Below are positions 46,939 to 51,631 of a stretch of DNA of 51,631 nucleotides, piece after piece. The stretch lies in the NCBI GenBank assembly GCA_031279085.1, contig JAITJD010000004.1, positions 1 to 51,631 of the forward strand. The letters are read 5' to 3'. Within the stretch, counting starts at the first letter, position 1, and each line of letters begins with the position of its first letter. Source of the stretch: Rickettsiales bacterium (lineage in GTDB: Bacteria; Pseudomonadota; Alphaproteobacteria; Rs-D84). The notes below the pieces were generated by a model. That model worked only from the letters and a program-made list of their open reading frames with translations, searched no databases and was not told where the DNA came from. The translations under genes were made by a program, and so were the position numbers.

Positions 46939-47754
46939 ATGGTGCTTAAAAAGAATTACATTATCATCGGGCTGACTACATTTAATACCGAATTCCTGCG
47001 GATTTCAATTCCGGCAATATCCAAGTTGAAACAGAAAATTTATCTGATAGCGCACAATGACAACCCGAACGCGCGGGTCGTCAAATCGCAAATTCGCCGG
47101 CTGGGGTACCGCGGGCCGCTGCATATTATAAACAGCGCCGTCAATGGCGGCCCGATGCGGGCGCGCCTGAATATTCTGTCCGCGATTGAAAAGCTGAATA
47201 TAAAATCGGATTGGATGATTTTCGTTGATGACGACGACCTGCTGATTGACATCGATGTTCCCGCTGTAAAGCCCGGCAATTTTGCAATCATGCAGAACAT
47301 GGCTTTTATAAAGCGCCGTCTGCTGGATTTGCTGCGCGTCATGGACAATCCGAAAAATTATGCCGTGGACGAAGCGAACATCACGGCGGAGCGGCCGCAT
47401 ATCGGCATAGTCGGGACTTTGCTGCGCACGGGGCTTATGGTTCGGCTGGGCGCTCAGGTTCAAAAAATCATGCCTCAGATAATGCGGATAGATGCGGAGC
47501 TGGGCTGGCGCGCGCCCGAAGATGTCGTGATGTGGTTTTATCTGCAAATTTATGCCAAGCGCCAAGATCCGGCGGCCGGGGCGATTTACATGGACAAAAT
47601 CAATTACATCGCGACCAGCCTGGATTCTTCGCCGCAGAAATACGGGCTGAATCAGATTCCGCGCGACCAGCCGCAGGAATGTTATGACCGGATAATGCAA
47701 AAATACTGCGATTTGTTTGAAGAGCTTTTGAATTCAGAAGCCGCCGGCGAATAG
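46939..47754 (+). CDS. GT2-like glycosyltransferase
   Basis: A 271-residue protein with an N-terminal GT-A type Rossmann-like start (IIIGLTTFNTEFLRISIPAI), GGPMRARLNILSAIEK near 75 and the metal/nucleotide site MIFVDDDDLL near 95. There is no signal peptide or membrane segment, so it is cytoplasmic. Acceptor and sugar are unknown; no other glycan genes lie nearby. Composition is like the core genome. Confidence 0.7.
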   Translation: MVLKKNYIIIGLTTFNTEFLRISIPAISKLKQKIYLIAHNDNPNARVVKSQIRRLGYRGPLHIINSAVNGGPMRARLNILSAIEKLNIKSDWMIFVDDDDLLIDIDVPAVKPGNFAIMQNMAFIKRRLLDLLRVMDNPKNYAVDEANITAERPHIGIVGTLLRTGLMVRLGAQVQKIMPQIMRIDAELGWRAPEDVVMWFYLQIYAKRQDPAAGAIYMDKINYIATSLDSSPQKYGLNQIPRDQPQECYDRIMQKYCDLFEELLNSEAAGE

Positions 47755-47825
47755 CCAAGAACATGCTTGCAAAGCATTTAATTTTATTCTAAAATTTTTC
47801 AGCCAAACAAATAAGGAAATTTAAA

Positions 47826-49607
47826 ATGACTTCTCGCGAGCTGAGGCAGCTTTATATTGATTTTTTCGTAGAGCGCGGACACCGGCAAGTCCCGTCCGCG
47901 TCCCTGATTCCTGAAAACGACCCCAGCGTTCTTTTCACCACCGCCGGCATGCATCCGCTGGTGCCTTATCTGCTGGGCCAGCGGCATCCCCTTGGAAAAC
48001 GGCTGGTGGATTTTCAGAAGTGTCTGCGCACCGGCGATATAGATTCTGTCGGCGACGCGTCGCACCTGACTTTTTTCGAGATGATGGGAAATTGGTCCTT
48101 GGGCGATTATTTCAAAAAAGAATCAATCGCGTTCAGCCATGAATTTTTGACGAAATATCTGAAAATCCCGCAGGAGAAAATATCCATCACATGCTTTGCG
48201 GGCGACGAATCCGCGCCGCGCGATACGGAAAGCTCGGAAATATGGGAAAGCCTGGGCTATCCGAAAGACCGCATTTTCTTTTACGGAAAAGAAGACAACT
48301 GGTGGGGGCCCGCCGAAATCACAGGGCCTTGCGGGCCGGATACCGAGATTTTTTATGACAACGGCCAGCCAAAGTGCGGCCCGGACTGCGGCCCGGCATG
48401 CCGATGCGGAAAGTACACCGAAATATGGAACAATGTCTTTATGCAGTACAACAAGGACTCTGACGGAAATTACAATCAGATGGCGCAGAAGAATGTCGAC
48501 ACCGGCCTGGGGCTGGAACGCGCGCTGGCTGTCATGAACAATGTCAAAAGTGTTTTTGACACGGACTTGTTTCAGCCTATTATTAAAAAAATAGAGGAAT
48601 TGACGGGCGCCGAATACAAGCCCGAAACATTCCGCCAGTACCGAATAATCGCCGACCATCTGCGAGCGTCGACATTTATTCTCGGCGATGATAAAGGCGT
48701 GGCGCCCGGCAATGTCGATCAAGGCTATATTCTGCGGCGCTTGATTCGCCGCGCTTACAGATATTTGTCGCAGATGAATGCGCCGGCAAAAACCATGGCC
48801 GCTGTCGCGCAGCTGATAATTGACGATTACAAGGATGTTTATCCGGAGTTAGAGCGAAATCAGAAATTCGTCATCGCCCAGATGAACCGCGAAGAAGAAT
48901 TATTCAGCCGCACATTGTCGGACGGCATGAAGCTGGCGCTGAAATACTTGGACAAGTCCGACGGGAAACTATTGGCCGAAGATGCTTTCCGGCTTTATGA
49001 CACCTATGGATTTCCGCTGGAATTCACGCAAGAGCTGGCGGCCGAGCGCGAAATTGCGGTCGATGCGGACGGGTTTCGCAAGCTGTTTGCAATGCACCAG
49101 GAAAAATCCCGCGCCGGCGCGGCGCAAAAATTCAAGGGCGGACTGGCCGACAATAGCGAGGAAACCACCAAGCTGCACACCGCCGCGCATCTTATGAACG
49201 GCGCGTTGCGGCGCGTTTTAGGCGATGCTGTTTTCCAGCGCGGCAGCAACATCACGGCCGAGCGCCTGCGTTTTGACTTTTCATTCGACCGCGCCATGAC
49301 CGCAGAGGAAAAAACCGAGGTAGAGCGCATAGTAAATGAAGCCATTGCGGCCGCGGTGCCTGTCGCATGCGCCGAAATGTCCGTCGCCGACGCCAAGTCC
49401 GCCGGCGCAATCGGCGTTTTTGACAGCAAATACGGCGACATGGTGAAAGTTTATTCAATCGACGGATATTCCAAAGAAATCTGCGGCGGCCCTCATGCCG
49501 GCAATACCGCAGAGCTGGGCGCGTTCAAAATATTGTCCGAAGGCAGCAGCTCGGCCGGCGTCCGCAGAATCAAAGCGGTCATAGGTGATGCGGCCAAGGC
49601 TGCATAA
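47826..49607 (+). CDS. alaS: Alanyl-tRNA synthetase, short form
   Basis: Charges tRNA-Ala and edits mischarged Ser and Gly. 593 residues against about 870 in typical bacteria: catalytic, tRNA-binding and editing domains are present, but the C-terminal C-Ala domain is missing. The catalytic part reads TTAGMHPLVPYLLGQRHPLG and LTFFEMMGNWSLGDYFKK, which is unlike the usual proteobacterial HHTFFEMLGNFSFGDYFK and resembles short AlaRS of other lineages. The editing zinc site is intact (HTAAHLMNGALRR, then CGGPHAGNTAELG). A good ribosome site (AAGGAA) precedes the start. Confidence 0.93.
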   Translation: MTSRELRQLYIDFFVERGHRQVPSASLIPENDPSVLFTTAGMHPLVPYLLGQRHPLGKRLVDFQKCLRTGDIDSVGDASHLTFFEMMGNWSLGDYFKKESIAFSHEFLTKYLKIPQEKISITCFAGDESAPRDTESSEIWESLGYPKDRIFFYGKEDNWWGPAEITGPCGPDTEIFYDNGQPKCGPDCGPACRCGKYTEIWNNVFMQYNKDSDGNYNQMAQKNVDTGLGLERALAVMNNVKSVFDTDLFQPIIKKIEELTGAEYKPETFRQYRIIADHLRASTFILGDDKGVAPGNVDQGYILRRLIRRAYRYLSQMNAPAKTMAAVAQLIIDDYKDVYPELERNQKFVIAQMNREEELFSRTLSDGMKLALKYLDKSDGKLLAEDAFRLYDTYGFPLEFTQELAAEREIAVDADGFRKLFAMHQEKSRAGAAQKFKGGLADNSEETTKLHTAAHLMNGALRRVLGDAVFQRGSNITAERLRFDFSFDRAMTAEEKTEVERIVNEAIAAAVPVACAEMSVADAKSAGAIGVFDSKYGDMVKVYSIDGYSKEICGGPHAGNTAELGAFKILSEGSSSAGVRRIKAVIGDAAKAA

Positions 49608-49728
49608 CGAATGCCGGCCGGTGATTTTGCAAAACTTATCCCGGGTATTATTTTGGGAATTATATACAGAGCTAGCCAATTAACCCAAAATAAGACATTA
49701 TCTATGGCAGAATGACAGAAAAAAGTGT

Positions 49729-49734
49729 TATAAT
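49729..49734 (+). promoter_or_regulatory. -10 box of the restriction-modification gene
   Basis: A perfect TATAAT 22 nt before the start; no clear -35 box. Confidence 0.5.
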
Positions 49735-49756
49735 ATAGGGAACGAGGACAAGGGGC

Positions 49757-51631
49757 ATGACAAAAGAGAAAATGACCGATGATTTCATTGCAAGCCTGCT
49801 TAGAGAAGCAGATATTGAATATGTTCGCGATGACGGGATCAATAAAGAAGTGCAAAATGCTTTGAGGACTGCCAGCAAACGCGGAACTGGTAAAGCCGGG
49901 TTCCCAGAATTTACAGCGCAGGTTGATAACTTTCTTATTGTTATAGAAGACAAGAAAAAGTTATCCGACCATGTAAAGTATAAAGATGACGAAGAAACAT
50001 TAGCAACGGATACCAAATCAATCACAGATTATGCAATGAATGGAGCAGCGCATTACGCTTCGCACATCGCCAAAGAAACTAACTTTAATAAGATATTTGC
50101 CTTTGGTTGTTCCGGTGATAAAAAACATTGCAAAATTACCCCCATGTTTGTTAGCAAGGCGGGTATAAAAATCCTACAAGATATAGACAACTTCCAAAAT
50201 TTTACTATAGAAAATATAAACAGGTATTATCGCGAACAAGTTTTAGGCGAGACTCCTCCGGAACAAGTAGAATTAAAAGAGATTTTAGATAAGGCGAAAG
50301 AACTACATGAAGCATTGCGAAATTATGGGGCATTGGGTGAAACAGAAAAACCGCTTGTTGTTTCAGCTATATTGCTTGCACTCTCAGATTCCAAAAATTT
50401 CAATATAGATATGCTGACCGGTGATTCTACTAGAACTGACGGAGAAAAGATTTATAATGCTGTTGAAACATACCTTGAAAAAGTCAAAGTTAGTCCCCGC
50501 GTCAAAAAAGATAAGGTTTTAGCACAATTCATACTTATTAAAACCAATACAAAATTAAATAAAATTGATAAACGTCTTGGCAAAACGCCTTTACGTTATT
50601 TTGCTGAATATATTGACACCAATGTTTTACATCAAGTTGTTGAAAATTCCCCAGAAGATGTTTTAGGTCGTTTTTATGGCGAGTTTATAAAGTATAGTGG
50701 CGGCGACGGTAAAGGGCTTGGTGTTGTCCTCACGCCACGTCATATTACAGAACTATTTTGTGATTTAGTCGATATAAAACCAGACGATATGTTGTTTGAC
50801 CCTTGCTGTGGTACTGGTGGCTTTTTGATTGCAGGCATGTATAGAATGCTTTCTTTGACCGAAGACAAAGAGCAAAAAAATAAAATAAAGCGCGAACAAA
50901 TACATGGTATAGAAATTAGGCCAGATATGTTCGCAATCGCCACAACGAATATGATTTTACGTGGAGATGGCAAAAGCAATCTCGAACCTGCTGATTTCTT
51001 GGAACAACCGCTTAAAGAGTTAAAAGCCAAGAAATTTACAATTGGCTTTATGAATCCGCCATATTCGCAGGCTAAAACCAAAGATACCCAACATCTTTCG
51101 GAAATCAACTTTGTAGAGCATTTGTTGAATTCTATGGCTCTGGATGCGCGAGTTGTAGTTATAGTACCGCAATCAACTATGGTCGGGAAAACCAATGAAG
51201 ACAAAGCAGTCAAAGAGTCTATATTAAAAAATCACACATTGGAAGGTGTTATAACGTTAAATAAGGAAACCTTTTATCGGGTTGGGACAAATCCATGTAT
51301 AGCTGTATTTACTGCTGGTGTGCCGCATTCAAAGGATAAGTTCGTTAAATTTATAAATTATGAAGATGATGGTTATGTTGTAAATAAACACATTGGACTT
51401 GTCCGTTCGGAACGTGCAGTAGCGCAACACCAAAAACTTATGGACGTTTGGCGCAACGGTGGAGACGCAGAAACTAAATTCATAGTAAAATCAAGAATAG
51501 AAGCAAGCGACGAGTGGCTACACTCTTTCTATTACTTTAATGATGAAATTCCAACGGAAGCAGATTTTGAAAAAACGATGGCGGACTTTCTGACTTTTGA
51601 ATTCAAAATGATAGCACAAGGACGCGGGTAT
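49757..51631 (+). CDS. Type I/IIG-like restriction-modification protein with N-6 adenine methylase (3' end outside window)
   Basis: An open frame of 625 codons that runs off the window. Near the N-terminus, PEFTAQVDNFLIVIEDKK shows an Asp and an E-D-K as in type I HsdR or type IIG nuclease domains. A helical region follows, then the N-6 methylase: motif I LFDPCCGTGGFLIAG near residue 345 and motif IV MNPPYSQ near 433. Nuclease and methylase in one chain suggest a type IIG enzyme, in which a specificity domain would lie beyond the window. AT-rich compared with alaS, consistent with recent acquisition. A ribosome site AAGGGG and a TATAAT precede it. Confidence 0.82.
   Translation, partial: MTKEKMTDDFIASLLREADIEYVRDDGINKEVQNALRTASKRGTGKAGFPEFTAQVDNFLIVIEDKKKLSDHVKYKDDEETLATDTKSITDYAMNGAAHYASHIAKETNFNKIFAFGCSGDKKHCKITPMFVSKAGIKILQDIDNFQNFTIENINRYYREQVLGETPPEQVELKEILDKAKELHEALRNYGALGETEKPLVVSAILLALSDSKNFNIDMLTGDSTRTDGEKIYNAVETYLEKVKVSPRVKKDKVLAQFILIKTNTKLNKIDKRLGKTPLRYFAEYIDTNVLHQVVENSPEDVLGRFYGEFIKYSGGDGKGLGVVLTPRHITELFCDLVDIKPDDMLFDPCCGTGGFLIAGMYRMLSLTEDKEQKNKIKREQIHGIEIRPDMFAIATTNMILRGDGKSNLEPADFLEQPLKELKAKKFTIGFMNPPYSQAKTKDTQHLSEINFVEHLLNSMALDARVVVIVPQSTMVGKTNEDKAVKESILKNHTLEGVITLNKETFYRVGTNPCIAVFTAGVPHSKDKFVKFINYEDDGYVVNKHIGLVRSERAVAQHQKLMDVWRNGGDAETKFIVKSRIEASDEWLHSFYYFNDEIPTEADFEKTMADFLTFEFKMIAQGRGY

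Overview
The window looks like chromosome of a host-associated alphaproteobacterium. The housekeeping genes are GC-rich, with frequent GCGCG runs, and include EF-P, inorganic pyrophosphatase, DnaN, FabI, LigA, ComM, LepB-Rnc, SecG, HtpX, MurJ, BamD, Era, QueA, Tgt, PrmC and AlaS. Outer-membrane barrel proteins, BamD and RlpA show a Gram-negative envelope. I would guess one of the uncultured gut Alphaproteobacteria, but that is inference. There is no rRNA, no CRISPR array and no complete prophage. Two tRNA genes are present: Asn(GTT) and Arg(ACG).

Layout. 1-375: short hairpin repeats. 399-3353: a PH-domain membrane protein, then dnaN, ppa and efp on the minus strand. 3579-6686: a large coiled-coil protein and a phage-tail-fibre-like protein. 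6775-8657: lrgAB and a SIMPL protein. 8907-14567: an AT-rich accessory region attached to tRNA-Asn. 14714-24872: fabI, ligA, a class A PBP, a barrel protein, comM, lepB-rnc and secG. 24907-26249: a three-gene membrane operon. 26540-29690: tRNA-Arg with integrase and polyvalent-protein remnants, an orphan CdiA-CT-like nuclease, a Cys-rich secreted protein and a repeat cluster. 29714-49607: envelope, tRNA-modification and translation genes. 49757 to the end: an incomplete AT-rich restriction-modification gene.

The most unusual part is 8907-14567. Four copies of a roughly 160-200 bp non-coding module (near 12158, 12352, 13333 and 14340) separate small minus-strand genes that each have their own promoter. 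In every copy the distance from a GTTCGATAA-type arm to a tRNA-end sequence, TGGCTCGG, is exactly 119 bp. Each copy carries a 24-nt central palindrome and a terminator hairpin whose stem differs between copies but still pairs. The copy beside tRNA-Asn holds the real tRNA 3' end, and the others carry only truncated tRNA-like ends. This suggests repeated site-specific insertion of single-gene cassettes at tRNA-Asn. The cargo is a GNAT acetyltransferase, a possible TraB-like protein, an HExxH protein and, between 15-bp direct repeats, a candidate defence pair (ABC-type ATPase plus small PD-(D/E)XK-like nuclease). No integrase is visible in the window.

Regulation also shows patterns. At least nine genes have a TATAAT-like box only 6-7 nt before the start codon, so leaderless mRNAs appear common. 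One divergent pair (prmC and an M23 peptidase) shares an overlapping palindromic -10 element. Two Cys-rich secreted proteins with the same C-terminal motif are each preceded by a structured leader ending in a terminator-like hairpin, and the one upstream of 44145 is a good candidate for a new structured RNA.
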